Of a stretch of DNA of 64,000 bases, positions 46,740 through 58,204 are shown piece after piece. Where the stretch lies: the NCBI GenBank assembly GCA_023678885.1, contig CM043002.1, forward strand, positions 3,986,022 to 4,050,021, in the 5' to 3' direction. Both the position numbers and the translations under genes were made by a program. This DNA comes from Pogostemon cablin (lineage: Eukaryota; Streptophyta; Magnoliopsida; Lamiales; Lamiaceae). How positions within the stretch are numbered: the stretch's first letter is position 1; every line of letters starts with the position of its first letter. The notes beneath the pieces are model-generated. The model was not told the origin of the DNA. It made no database searches and worked only from the letters and a program-made list of their open reading frames with translations.

Positions 46740-48060
46740 CCCGTATTAAAAACAAAAAATATGTGAAATTTCAATTATATCCTCACCTATTTTTTTATAA
46801 ATCCTAACCCATTTATTACATCAAAGAAACACATTTTTACTTTCTACACCCATTCACTACTACACCTAAAACAAATACTAAAAATACACACTCACACCAA
46901 AAACACACTAATCTCACACACCTCAAGCTGATACAAGAAGGAATAAAGAAGAAGAAAGAATTTTTTTTTTGAAAGACGCACCTCACTCATCCCCACTATG
47001 ACACTATCCTTACAAATTTATGAAATGAGTTCAAACATACAGAGATGTTTTAATGCTCAAAAAATTTCTTTTTATCCAACCAAAATTAATGTGACCCATA
47101 GTTTAAAATTTAAACACTCTAGTTTTATGAAGATGTGGAAATTGTAAATTTTGCGCTATTTTTTCCTAATTTTTTTTGTTTTATGTGATTTTTTTTCGTT
47201 GAAAATTGCAAAAAATTCATGTGTGGTTTGTTGAAAAAAATCACAAATTTCGACAAGGAGTAGCTGAAATTTTTATAAAATTTCAATGATAAGTGACCGA
47301 AATTTTATGTAAAAAATTTGACAACTTCTATAAAGATTTACAGGTCATTAATTGGATTTTGGAGAGCTAAAACTAATTTTTATAAATAGGCCTAATGTTA
47401 GTTTAACATGATCTAATCATTGTTGGGCTTATGAAGTTGTGCTAAACTCCCTCAAAATTTCAAGAATTCCATTAAATTTTTAAACATAAAATTCGGCAAC
47501 AAGCTAATGAATTTCTTACAAATTTTCAGTCACCTCTAGCCGAAAATAATTTTTTCGATGGACCAGTCTTCAATTCTTAAACCCGTGGTTTTCAAGACCC
47601 AAACCATGTATAATTTTAATTTATTTTGCTATTATATTTTAAACTCAAATTACAACTATAATTTTACGAATCCATTAATAATTTGTAATTAATTATACAA
47701 TTTCACTAATCCATAAACCTTATAATCAAAGTATGATTTTAAAAAGAATACAGTATAAAATTACTTTTGATCAATTACTTTTCTTGTTCCCTATTAAAAA
47801 TGTTTGAGTGTGAAATTGAGGTTCTCTTCTCTTTGCTTTGCTTCTCTCTCTTGTGCAGCATGTGGTGTGTGTGAGTATGTGTTTTTGGTGTGAGTGTATG
47901 TTTTTGGTATGTGTTTTAGGTGTAGTGGTGTATGGATGTACAAAATAATTTTTTAAATATAATAAATGGATTAGGGTATTAAAAAAATAAGTAGGAATTT
48001 AAGGGATTTATTTTATTTTGAAATTTTGTAAGACAATTTATTTTGTTTTGTTTGATACTA
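46740..48060. repeat. Degenerate TIR element, unclassified
   Basis: The left 46770-46920 (ACTACACCTAAAACA, ACACTCACACCAAAAACACA) is inverted against 47860-48020 (TGTGAGTATGTGTTTTTGG, TGTTTTAGGTGTAGT). Arms are about 150 bp and imperfect. The target duplication is not resolvable and there is no coding sequence inside. Confidence 0.55.
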
Positions 48061-49071
48061 TGTTAGTCTAATCTCCTTTGTGAAATTAGCCACATGATTG
48101 GTGTTTGATAATTTAGTTTTTATGCAATTGAATTTTGATCTTGAATGAGCTTTGTGTTATTTCTATCATTCATTGTTCATTGCTTGATTTATATGATGAT
48201 ATATGTGATTAATTGGCATGAGCATGTGATTAGATTGAGAAATCAATTATGTGTTTAGGATATTCATTGAATCATTTCATCATACACTTCATGTGTATTA
48301 ATTTAGAATGAGATATAGATATCCTTCTAGATTTAGAACTCTTTGATAGAACATTTAATTGGCTTAATGGAGAGGTTGGTTGATATTAAAATTATTAATG
48401 AATTTGTATTTGGAGTTTGCACATCGGGTACCTTTTTTATTTTTTATTTTGATGCTTCTATTAAGTCTTTATGTTTGGTTATGCAGAATTTAGCATAGTT
48501 TGCATGAAATTTAATTGCAATCTGCTAATGCATGTCTGCAATGCCTAATCTATTAATATGCAATTCTAAGAAATGATATACTCCTAATGTTGTATTCTAA
48601 GAGATAATACAATCATACCCGTTTCAGTTCATGATCTATTTTGCTAACTAGAACTATATTAATACATTTCTTCTTGCAGAAACGAGAATTGGCATCATTA
48701 GGAGGAATTAAGCATTCAATTTTGTGGAACCTGTTTGGTGGAGTGTAGGCACCCGAAGCTTAAGGTCCATATATTTCACCTTCTTTTTCTTGGTTTTTTT
48801 GGAGTTATTTGTAGTTAATTGTTGCTTTTTATTGAAAAAAGGTGAAGAAGCATGAGTGGGGGTGAGGGAATAGGAAGGGAAAACTTTGGAGTACCGGTGG
48901 TCGCTTCTATGCGTGCTTTAAAATGAAAAACTTCTGACATTCATTGCTGCTAATATTTTCTCATTTCTATGGTCAACTTAATTGGTTGATCATCTGGAGT
49001 TGAAACACGTTCACTTGCTATTTAGCTTTAACAATTTTTTTTATATATTTTCTTCATATTTTGGCACTTAG
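48061..49071. other. Intergenic; one exon-like trace
   Basis: Near 48680-48745 a TTCTTGCAG acceptor precedes KRELASLGGIKHSILWNLFG, possibly an exon trace, too short to assign. Otherwise AT-rich. Confidence 0.3.
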
Positions 49072-49344
49072 ATGCAGAAAATATTATTGCATCATCAGCT
49101 AATGTTAAAGAAATCTATACAAGGGAAAATAATGTGGCTAAAATTGAAGTCTTATAAAAATGATGATAGGGTGTGGAAATGCAGTGGTCAGATAAGAAGG
49201 CTTACAAACACTGCTGAGGGTTTGCTTTTTAAGAACAACTTCCAGGGATTTGTGGCTCACAAGATTGGGAAGGACGACAAGCTCACTGAGGAAATTCTTG
49301 CTATCTCTGAATGTTTTTCAACACTCCATTTGTATTTGACATGA
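49072..49344 (+). pseudogene. Exon-like fragment, unidentified
   Basis: It starts right after a TTGGCACTTAG acceptor. Two frames alternate: DAENIIASSANVKEIYTREN in one, then SYKNDDRVWKCSGQIRRLTN and AHKIGKDDKLTEEILAISEC in another, so a frameshift near 49150 is likely. Composition is coding-like. No family recognised. Downstream 49345-51398 has no clear gene; a 68-codon frame at 50225-50431 (KVCPFTTEERRARCPIKAVS) is also unassigned. Confidence 0.4.
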
Positions 49345-51398
49345 TTAATTTGAGAGGGAGAGGAGAGCCATTTCTTGCTGCAAAATTTTTATTAGTTTGA
49401 AGAGAAACATGTAGTATGCTAACTCTCTGTGTTGTGGCTAAAATTGTGCTTCTTGGTGTTCTTGATTTATTAACTATGAAGATATAGTATATATTTCTAT
49501 GAGTTCATATTCATAAGAGGATTCTAAACAAGAAGGAAACTGTGCTTAAAGAGAAGAATATATTGTGATTGTGTATGATGATGCCTATTTAACTGTTTAT
49601 GAACCCAAGTTAAAGGTCTAAAAATGCTTTCAACATCTTCACATTCTCATACTTCTTTTTTAATGTTAGATTTTTATTAGTATGTCCGTGTGTTTATTAC
49701 ATGGGAATCATGACAAAGGTTGACCTGACTACGTATTTGGAAAATCATGAGTTTTATTTCATGCTGTCCTAGACGAGGAAGTGACAAATGATGAGGTAAT
49801 TGTTTTCCACAGATAATTCCATTCTTGAAATAAAGTATTAAATATACTGCATTTATTGTTAATTCAGTTTTTATTCTAATAATTGATTCAATATATATAC
49901 TTAGTAATAAATAGTAGCAATATGCCAAGAATTTCACTTAGCCCTTTTCTCTATTAGTTTGAGTATTGTTGTGAAACGAGTTGGCTGGATGTTAATGTAT
50001 TATGTTCTTATGAGTTAATCTTTGTTACAGTTCTTGAGCTTTAATCGTGATTATGATATTTGAATTATTTTTCTTTGATACATATATTTTTTTAATTTTC
50101 TAAGCGATAAAGTCCGAGCTCAATAGCATCAGAAGTCTCAAAATCAAATCTTTTGAATCTATTCAAAGTAGGAGCCTTACTTAACTGACTCAGGCTCATA
50201 CATGACCCATGTGAATTCTGACCATTGGATCAATCTCCATTCAATTATAGTCGTTCGATCAGAAAAATATATTTTTTATTTAAAGGCAATCTGCCAGCAG
50301 GTTTTCACACTGTAAAGGAGGCAGAACGGTGCAATCCCGAGAAGGTGTGCCCATTCACCACAGAAGAGAGAAGGGCGCGTTGTCCCATTAAAGCTGTCAG
50401 TAATATGGCTTTTGAGTTGGATGGTTACTAAACACTTCAGTGATTACCATCGAACCTCAAACGAACCTCCACCTATGCACTTGAATAAACCAACTCTGCA
50501 GCGCCTAAGGATCATTCAGGGTATGCAGCTTCCCTAAGTATCCGGATCTATGCAGTGCAAAATTCATACTCTGCAGTCCATCAAATACGCAGTTCTTAAC
50601 AACCCCAGCACCATGTAAAGTCTATTTCGCAGAAAAACAAGTATGAGCATGCAACGCATAACAACCTTCATTTTACGTATAATAAATAATATTTATTTAA
50701 AAAATATTTCAATAAACTAAAACAATAATTAATTTTCTTATATACATTCAAGAATAATTATTGAACCATTAACTTTTAATATACATAAATTCTATACATT
50801 AAAATTTTAAAACAACATAATTATATATCTAACTCCATTACCAGTATAATATATACTGTTAATAATAAAATTCATATTACAATATTAGAAGGTATTAGAA
50901 AAAAATTAGAGTTAGTAGGAAAATGTAGTTGAGTTCAGGGAGAAATAATTATTTTATTCACATCTTGACATAGATGTAAAAAAGATAATAGATAAAAATC
51001 AAACGTCATTGTGGTATATATTAATCTACATATCAACTATAACCTTAATATTAATTAAAAATAATCAAGTTAAATACGAATGATGTATGTATAAACGTTT
51101 AGCCAGTTAACCGCATTTGTGTATCTTTTTATAGTATTTAATAATATTAAATAATAACTTAATCTATGTGAACAAACACGACACTTCATATTTTATTAAC
51201 TTATTGTATGTCGAGCGGTTCCACACCTTGAATTAGGAAGTGACGCATCGAATTATTGTACCCCAAGAACGCAACCTTTCGCCTCATGGATTCAACTCTG
51301 CCACTCCATAGTTTATATATATCATCACAATCTTGGTTTCCAAAACCTCTATCAAATTCCATCCTTTTTACGTATGTTTATTTGATAAAAAAAGAACC
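49345..51398. other. Intergenic, low-complexity AT-rich
   Basis: Apart from the unassigned frame at 50225-50431 there is no motif, TIR pair or splice-consistent exon I can support. Confidence 0.35.
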
Positions 51399-52042
51399 AT
51401 GCAGAATGGTGAATACGCAATATGTTTCTCCGATTCAGAGCAGTTGTACATCCTTGGATTCCTTTTGAGCGCATCGGACACCACTGACCAACAGCACCTC
51501 TCGGACACTCGGAAGGTGTTGACCCTCGTGAGGGAAATCACACAGCACATGGGTGAAGATCTTCAATTCTTCTATCCATCGTTGTTTCGTTGCACTCAAG
51601 TTGCAGCGGATGTTGTCTAGTCTGCAGGGATTCATCTGGTTCAAGGCACATCCAGGAGTCCATTACTCTGTCGCGACCAATACAATCAACACAACATACG
51701 TATATGGCGTACCAATCGAAGAGGTAATCTAATATATTTAAAGGTGCATTACTTATATTTTTTCAATGGGATGCACTGTCATGTCCCATTTACTCTTGTG
51801 ATCTATGTTCTACACTTAGCACTCTGTAACACCTGCATTATGAGAAGGAGTCTCATGAGCACACAAGTTTTCGACTTAATGAATGTCTATTGTACGTGAT
51901 GTTGAGGAGAGTGTTCAAACAACATGGCCTACAAAGGATAGACTTCGGGTGGCTGCTGCGCAAGATCCAGTATGAAGGGAAAGACGATTGGCTTGGTGAG
52001 CCTATTGAGCGCGGTGCATATGATTGGCTTCCAATTAATTAA
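51399..52042 (+). pseudogene. Multi-exon gene remnant, unidentified
   Basis: ATG at 51399 opens QNGEYAICFSDSEQLYILGF. The frame breaks near 51600 (frameshift, or a GTGAAG...TTGCAG intron 51551-51606). A second segment 51607-51723 reads FIWFKAHPGVHYSVATNTIN and ends at a donor GAG|GTAATC. A third from about 51850 reads RRVFKQHGLQRIDFGWLLRK and ends GAYDWLPIN then TAA at 52040-52042. Coding-like over three segments with plausible GT-AG joins. Family unknown. Confidence 0.45.
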
Positions 52043-52608
52043 TATGATTATATTCCATAATAGCCACAACGTTATGTTCTAATTGTAATTCTATTTCTAA
52101 TTAATAATGATAATCTCTTTTATTATATATAAGAAATACAAAATTAAAAATAAAGCATTATTGATATCCATTAACTTAACTCATTATTTTAACCGTTGCA
52201 CTGCTTACTTGTTTAAAAAAAAGAGTTTTCCGCAATTCATGTTTTTCAGTACCATCACCACATACATGCAAACAGGTGCACTGCTGACTTGACGGTCCAA
52301 AAACTAATATACGAATTACTTTATATGCAATATAAAATATTAAATGAAATATTATATGTATAATAAATAATAATACATTTAAAGGAAATTTATAAATTCA
52401 AGGCCTGAAAAAGGGGTAAACTATCAATTCGGCACTAAAATTATATTTTATTTTATATCGATTAGGGCCATTATATATGCAAAACTATCATTTCGAGGTC
52501 TTATTCTATGTCATAATTTGCTTGACAATAGATTATAATATTTGACAAACTCAGGCCCTAGACTGATAGTTTTATAATATTTTAGGCCCATAGAAAAAAT
52601 AATATAAA
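52043..52608. other. Intergenic
   Basis: AT-rich DNA; nothing recognised before the TRIM-like element. Confidence 0.35.
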
Positions 52609-52873
52609 CAGTTAGAGTGATTTGATTAATTATTAAATGTTTCATCTCTCTACTAACTTAAGTTTTTAGATGAGGTGGTCGCTTAACATAATATCAGAGC
52701 CTATGGTTAACAAAGGTCCAGGTTCGAACCTCACCGTCACCCATTTATAAGAAAATTCCTCATGCTAGGCTTGAGGCTAAAATTCCCCGCCTGCATGTGA
52801 GGGGGCATGTTAGAGTGATTTGATTAAGTATTATACGGTTCATCTCTCTACTAGATGAAGTGCTCTTTCTACA
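52609..52873 (+). mobile_element. TRIM-like miniature LTR retroelement, 265 bp
   Basis: Two short direct repeats (52609-52688; 52808-52873, the second lacking about 15 bp) share TTAGAGTGATTTGATTAA, TTCATCTCTCTACTA and TAGATGA.GTG.TC. The first is followed by ATATCAGAGCC, a tRNA-Met-type primer site, and the second is preceded by the purine tract GAGGGGGCA. LTR ends are close to TGTTAG...TAACA. TAAA next to both ends may be a target duplication. It cannot encode protein. GGTTCGAACC at 52721-52730 resembles an RNA polymerase III B box. Confidence 0.7.
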
Positions 52874-53051
52874 TAAACTCCAAAGTAATAGTTTATCTAC
52901 ACGAACACGTTGTCGTCAGGAATATTCGTATTACAAACATACTAGAATAAATTAGTAAAGTGTCAAAATTGATAATGCAAACATTTATGAAATATGGTAA
53001 AGAGAACTTGTAATAATACATTTTGGTCAATTTTTGGTTATATATGCATAA

Positions 53052-53417
53052 CAACATCTCCAAGAGCTAATGTAAAATAAAAAATATGTATAATTTGAAG
53101 AGGATTTCAATAAAAATAGGCTCCAACACACTCTTTATTTTAACATTCAAGTTTAAAGAATCATTTTCATTCTTCAAATTGGAAGAGCAAAAACCACTCT
53201 TCATAATTTATTACATTAAATGTTACTCCATTTTCTTTGTATTTTTTTCTTAAGAGAGAGAGAGTATAATAGAGAAAATATATCATAAATGAACATTGGT
53301 AATAAAAATATAAAGAATGTGTTGGAGCATAATGAAATACGATTCTTTAAAATTAAAAGATGCTCTCTATTTTATAAAAATACTCTTCAAATTTTAGAGA
53401 GACTCTTGGAGATACTC
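53052..53417. mobile_element. Tourist-type MITE (PIF/Harbinger), 366 bp
   Basis: The ends CAACATCTCCAAGAG and CTCTTGGAGATACTC are inverted, with TAA on both sides (53049-53051, 53418-53420). Interior inverted similarity (GGCTCCAACACAC with GTGTTGGAGCAT) extends the arms. Confidence 0.8.
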
Positions 53418-53692
53418 TAACTATTGTTATCAACATAATTGAGACCAATCTCTCTTTCTGCCCGTAACACCCATTCGCAAAATATTTTAAGAATTCGATA
53501 GTTTTTTATTTTTTTATTTTTTCAATTCACTTTGCGAATTCCAAGGGTTCTCGAGAAGGGATGCCCACATAAATGACGGTTGGGAGTTCTCAATGCTTCA
53601 TATTAATTTGGAAGCCCCAAACGTTTATTCTTCTTGCAGAGAAACAAATCCACAACAATACTCTGGTCCACTGTAAATGCTCCGCTGACGAA

Positions 53693-54146
53693 ATGGATCC
53701 CCACAAGGCCAGAATCGACCAATTCATGGTCCACTATAAGACGCTTGAGTCAGCCTCATGTCGATTGGTGCATTTTCTGAACGTCTTATTTCTGGTATGA
53801 TCCGTATACGTGATCCATACTCACTAAATTTTGTTGTATGTAGTCAATCTCCAAACGTATTGGTACACTATTGGGGAACCAGACCGATGATTGGATAGTT
53901 CAAGTCGGCACATCAGGAAGGAAGCACACTGTCTGTTACGAATGTCATCTGGTTAGACCTGGACAACCTCCGATATACAGACTCACTCGGGGATAGGTCG
54001 GTGTCACCCGCGAACTTGAACTAGACCAGGGCGAAATTGTCTAGTTTGGAAGAAATATTACTCACAACGACATACACTGGCGTGTGACACGCAAGCAACC
54101 CCATGATTTGCAGGAAATTCTAAAGGTGAAGGAAGAAAAGCAATGA
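53693..54146 (+). pseudogene. B3-domain protein pseudogene
   Basis: Exon 1 (53693-53794) opens MDPHKARIDQF and ends HFLNVLFL. A 49-bp GT-AG gap (53795-53843) is followed in phase by SISKRIGTLLGNQTDDWIVQ then GRKHTVCYECHL, YRLTRG, stop, VGVTRELELDQGEIV, stop, FGRN, to TGA at 54144-54146. The order F.K.L, SKRI, GR, LTRGW, L..GEIVWF fits a plant B3 DNA-binding domain (REM/VRN1-like), about 100 residues. The two stops (53994-53996, 54042-54044) fall where Trp is expected. The short gap could be a deleted intron. Confidence 0.5.
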
Positions 54147-54639
54147 TCCGTCTTCGTATCTTTCAAATTTTAATATTCGCACCTTTTATTGTTAGTTTTT
54201 GTTATTTTAAAATTGCTCATGTTGAAACTTTACTTTGTTTTGTTATGTTGTTCAATTGAATTATGTCTATTTTATTAATTATTTAAGTTGCGTATTAGGA
54301 TTCAGTTCACCATAATTTCCACACCCGTGGTTCACATGCTTTTAGATATTTAATATGGAGGATTATATACGAGTCATGAAAGGTGAGGAAATAATTAGTT
54401 GCAATGAATTTAAAATAGATTGCCATTAGATCGGCAGTACTTACAATATATTTATTTTATTAGTTGTTTGTTCAGCAAAGCTGTTTTCATATAGTATGTT
54501 CAATGTTTTGTTAAATATCCCTCGTTGTCCATACTAAGTTGAAACTGTGCGCATCAGTTAAGTCTTAAGTGGTCCTACTCACCCTTGACAATGCCACTTA
54601 AGGCATAGTATCTAATTCCACTTAATTGGCCGAAACCGT
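54147..54639. other. Intergenic flank of the gypsy LTR
   Basis: No feature recognised. The last bases before 54640 would be the target site of the LTR, but no partner is available for comparison. Confidence 0.35.
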
Positions 54640-57600
54640 TGATGCGCGTTTTCTTTGAACGCAAAATTAATCCCCAAGTATTAAGGATATCAGTGCAGCT
54701 TAAACAAGCGACCAAGTGAAATATCAAACCCAAAGGACGATGTATTATCAATTAAATTATTACCTAAATTAATTAAGATAAGCGACAATAAAGATTGAGA
54801 ATTTTAATTATCAACTACTAAATAATTAATTAAAATAACAATATAATAAATTAAACAATAGAAGAATACGACTGTGACTCAAGAATGGAGAATAGGTAGC
54901 TCTAGGATAATCCAGTTTCACTAATTAATTTTCTTTCGTGCATTAATGTCCAACTCTGCCTTGTGGAATAGAGACGCATAACTAAGCCATGCATATTTAT
55001 TCTATAGACACAAGCAAACATGCGTATAACATGTGTGAATAACTTTGAAGCAAGAGATATAATTTCATCCCCCTTTCTAGGTACTATCAGTATCAATTAT
55101 TTCCCCATAGGATTGGTACTCTAACCTGATATAATCTCCCTTTATAGGTACTATAAAATTACCCTCTTTATCCTGCTTACTAACACGGATTTGTTTAGTG
55201 TCAAAATTGGCATAAATTTAAAGTTGTTTTGTTGTGTTTTTTAGTGATTTTCATGTGTTTTTTAGTCTTTATTTTCATATTGATGTTGGATTGATGTTTG
55301 TAAGAGAAATGTTATTTGTGTGTGAAATTCTTATAGGAAATGGCATTAAAATGATCAAACTCGAAGAGTAGGACATCAAGAAATTTGGGAGAAATCGCTG
55401 AAAAATATAAAAATGCAGAAAATTAGGAAATTTGACCCGAATTTCTCATATTCGGGTCGAATATCCGAGAGAGAAAAATTCCGTCTGAATTTCTTAGTGT
55501 GGCGGAATACAGGGGCACTTGTCCAGGATGAGAAATTTGACAGTGGCTTAAAAATTCTGGTCGAATTTCATGAAAACGTGAGATTCTGCGATTTCGGTCA
55601 AAAGCGTTAACATGCCTTTCAGAAATTTCGACCGAATATTCCATATTCTGGCCGAATTTTTGAACAAAATCTGCTACATCGAAGGTTGCCCTAATTTTCC
55701 ATTAGCAGCCACCCCACACCATATAAATAGCAGATATATGAATTTGGAGGCAGCCAGAACAGAGCACATCCACTCCTTAGGTGATTTTAGAGCATTTTCA
55801 CACTTTCACTCCATATTTTCAATTCATTTTCCATACCTTTCATCATTTGGTGTTGAATAACTCAAGGAAGTCAAGAGCTAGAGGTTGAGATCAAAGGAGT
55901 GTTGAAGATTCTCTACAAGCTAGGGAAGATTTACATCTCTTTTGTTTTTCTATTGAATTTAAGACTATGGGTGTTTGTAATTAATCATTTATGTATTTTG
56001 TTACCAAAATCATGTTAGGCTAATCCCTCTAGTGGGATTAGGGATATGAAAAGCACATTATGTTTATATTATCTTGTGAATTAAATTGGTTTTTGACTTA
56101 ATTGTTGTTGATTTCTATTCATGGGTTTTAATTGTTTTGATATTGTGATAGCATAGTTTGTTATTCATGAATGATTATTGGTTTAATAGATTGTTGATCA
56201 ATGGATGATTTATGGTAATTAAGTGCTATTATAATGTTCATGTGTATTGCTTGGAGTGAGATGAAAATGACCTCTTAAGTATTAAAAAAACATGAATAGA
56301 CATCGAGTTTAGGTTTGACCGAGAGGATATTTGAACTCGATGAGGGGAACCAATCCATTCGTTAGCTTTAGTACACAAAAAGAGAGAGTTAATTCTAATT
56401 AGTACCTTCTAAGGGAGAATTGAGAATTAATTAGTACCTAGATGGAAGAGGTTAATGTTGGGCTTTGATCTTAAGTGCTTTTGGGAGTCTCTAGTGGATC
56501 AACAACCTTTGTAACCCGAAAGGGAGCTTTGGATACATTTGTAATCACCCTTAATCTACATCAAGTGAGTTGAATTCCCTTTACATGATAATATGAATTG
56601 AATGTGCTTGGATGTTTCTAATCCTATGTTTTTTATATATTTGAACTTTTGCACCTATTCTCTTTTATTTTCACTCATCTTTGTCATTTCTCCTCTTGCT
56701 ATTTTTATTTATTTGTTACTTGTTCTAGTTGTTTATTTGAAAATCAATCTAAAAATCCCGATCGTCCTTACAAAAGTGATATAAACATGAGCTGATGTAT
56801 TTTATTAATCCCAACTTAAACTCCTTCGAATTCGATAATTTTATTTCTTGGGATATATTTATACAACGACCGAGTATTCTTGCAAGTGAGTATAAATATT
56901 CAAACAGAATTCAATTCAATTAATAAACATTCATATATGACAGTTCTAATGAAGCTTCGGAGTCCACTCACTTAGAATCATAACATGGAATCCTGCTCAG
57001 CAGTGAATGAACTCAATCAATAACCAAGATATGTATTCAGACTCTACATAACAGTTAATGATGCATAAAACAACTCTGAGTATGAATTAAAAACGCATAG
57101 TCATATATAAAATAAATCCACAAGTAGTGTTGTACGGAGGACACACAAGAGAGTTTAATTAATTCATAAAACCTTCAAAACCCTAGACTACCAAAACAGT
57201 TTTAGCCCATGATATAGCGAAGAGCAATCATGCGGGTTGGATAGATCTTACCCATATGTCCGAAAAATACAAGATAAATTAGGAAACGATAAGAACCCTA
57301 GATTTGGGTGTCGTCGCGTCCTTCTCTGTCTTGAATCCTCCTCTAGGTTCTTCTTTTGATTCAGCAGACGAATCTTTAAAGTAATGGATGGATGGAGGAA
57401 ATGATGTGGATGATGGTTGGGGGTGATCCCCACTTGTGGGGTATAGGATGATTATGTTGCTCTTCCTCTATAATGAATAATAATGTGATCCGCATCCCCT
57501 TTTATACTTGTAAGCTCTCTTTAAGACCTTGGATGGGCTTTTTCTTGGAAAACACGAAAATACACGCAAAGGGAGTGAAAATTCCATCAAAAATAGATCT

Positions 57601-58204
57601 GCATGTCTCCGTTCGACCAAATTGGTTCTGGTCGAACTACTGGTCGAGCTGCATGCGCAGTCTCACCGTTTTACGCATAACTTCCACATCCGGCCTCCAA
57701 TTTGAGTGAATCTTGCGCTCACGCAATCCAGTCTTCCTTGGCTTTCTATCCATATGAATAAATTATAGAAAATCCAATATTTGAATGTGTAACAAGTCAT
57801 GCAAAGTGGCACAACCGTTCTATTCGGCACAGCTTGCGCGACGTCACTATTTCTATCATAACTTTCTCGTTTGGATTCCAATTGAGGTGTTTTTTACGCC
57901 AAAACAACCCTCTCTTCTGTGGATTTCCAACTATGTATCACCTTTCTAGTTCAGAGCTCTACTAGAACACAAAAAAATTATACAAGTTAGACGTGTATTT
58001 TTCAGCATTCTTGCACCAAGTTGCACCTTTTCTCCAACTTTGCTCTTTTGATCCTTTTTCCATCTAAAATAAAATAAAACACCTCAAACGCACCTTTCAC
58101 TTATATATATGGAATATAAGAGACTTATGCTAATATATGACAACAATTCCTATCGAAAAAGTGTTAAATTGGACACTTAAACACGCTTATTTTCACTCTC
58201 ATCA
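54640..58204 (-). repeat. Ty3/gypsy-type 3' LTR, interrupted by a solo LTR
   Basis: On minus the LTR begins TGATGAGAGTG (58204) directly after a purine tract AAGTTTGGGGGAT and ends CATCA (54640), so the termini are TGATG...CATCA. A TATA box TATAAAAGGGG lies at 57506-57496. Subtracting the insert 55192-56906 with its 5-bp duplication leaves about 1.84 kb. The motif GGACGAGCAACGGGTAAGTT upstream of the LTR suggests the Athila/Tat group; that is inference. Confidence 0.75.
55192..56906 (+). mobile_element. Solo LTR nested in the gypsy LTR, 1.7 kb
   Basis: It begins TGTTTAGTG and ends TTCAAACA. GGATT (55187-55191) and GAATT (56907-56911) flank it as a near-perfect 5-bp duplication. The homologous uninterrupted LTR at 62656-64000 reads straight through GATTGAATTCGGATTATTAA, confirming the insertion site. 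TATAAATAG at 55722-55730 is a likely LTR promoter. No internal retroelement genes, so a solo LTR of a second long-LTR family. Confidence 0.7.

Noticed and set aside
52681..52735. Possible tRNA or SINE because of a GGTTCGAACC B box
   Set aside because: No cloverleaf or clear A box; the primer site, purine tract and terminal direct repeats fit a TRIM better.
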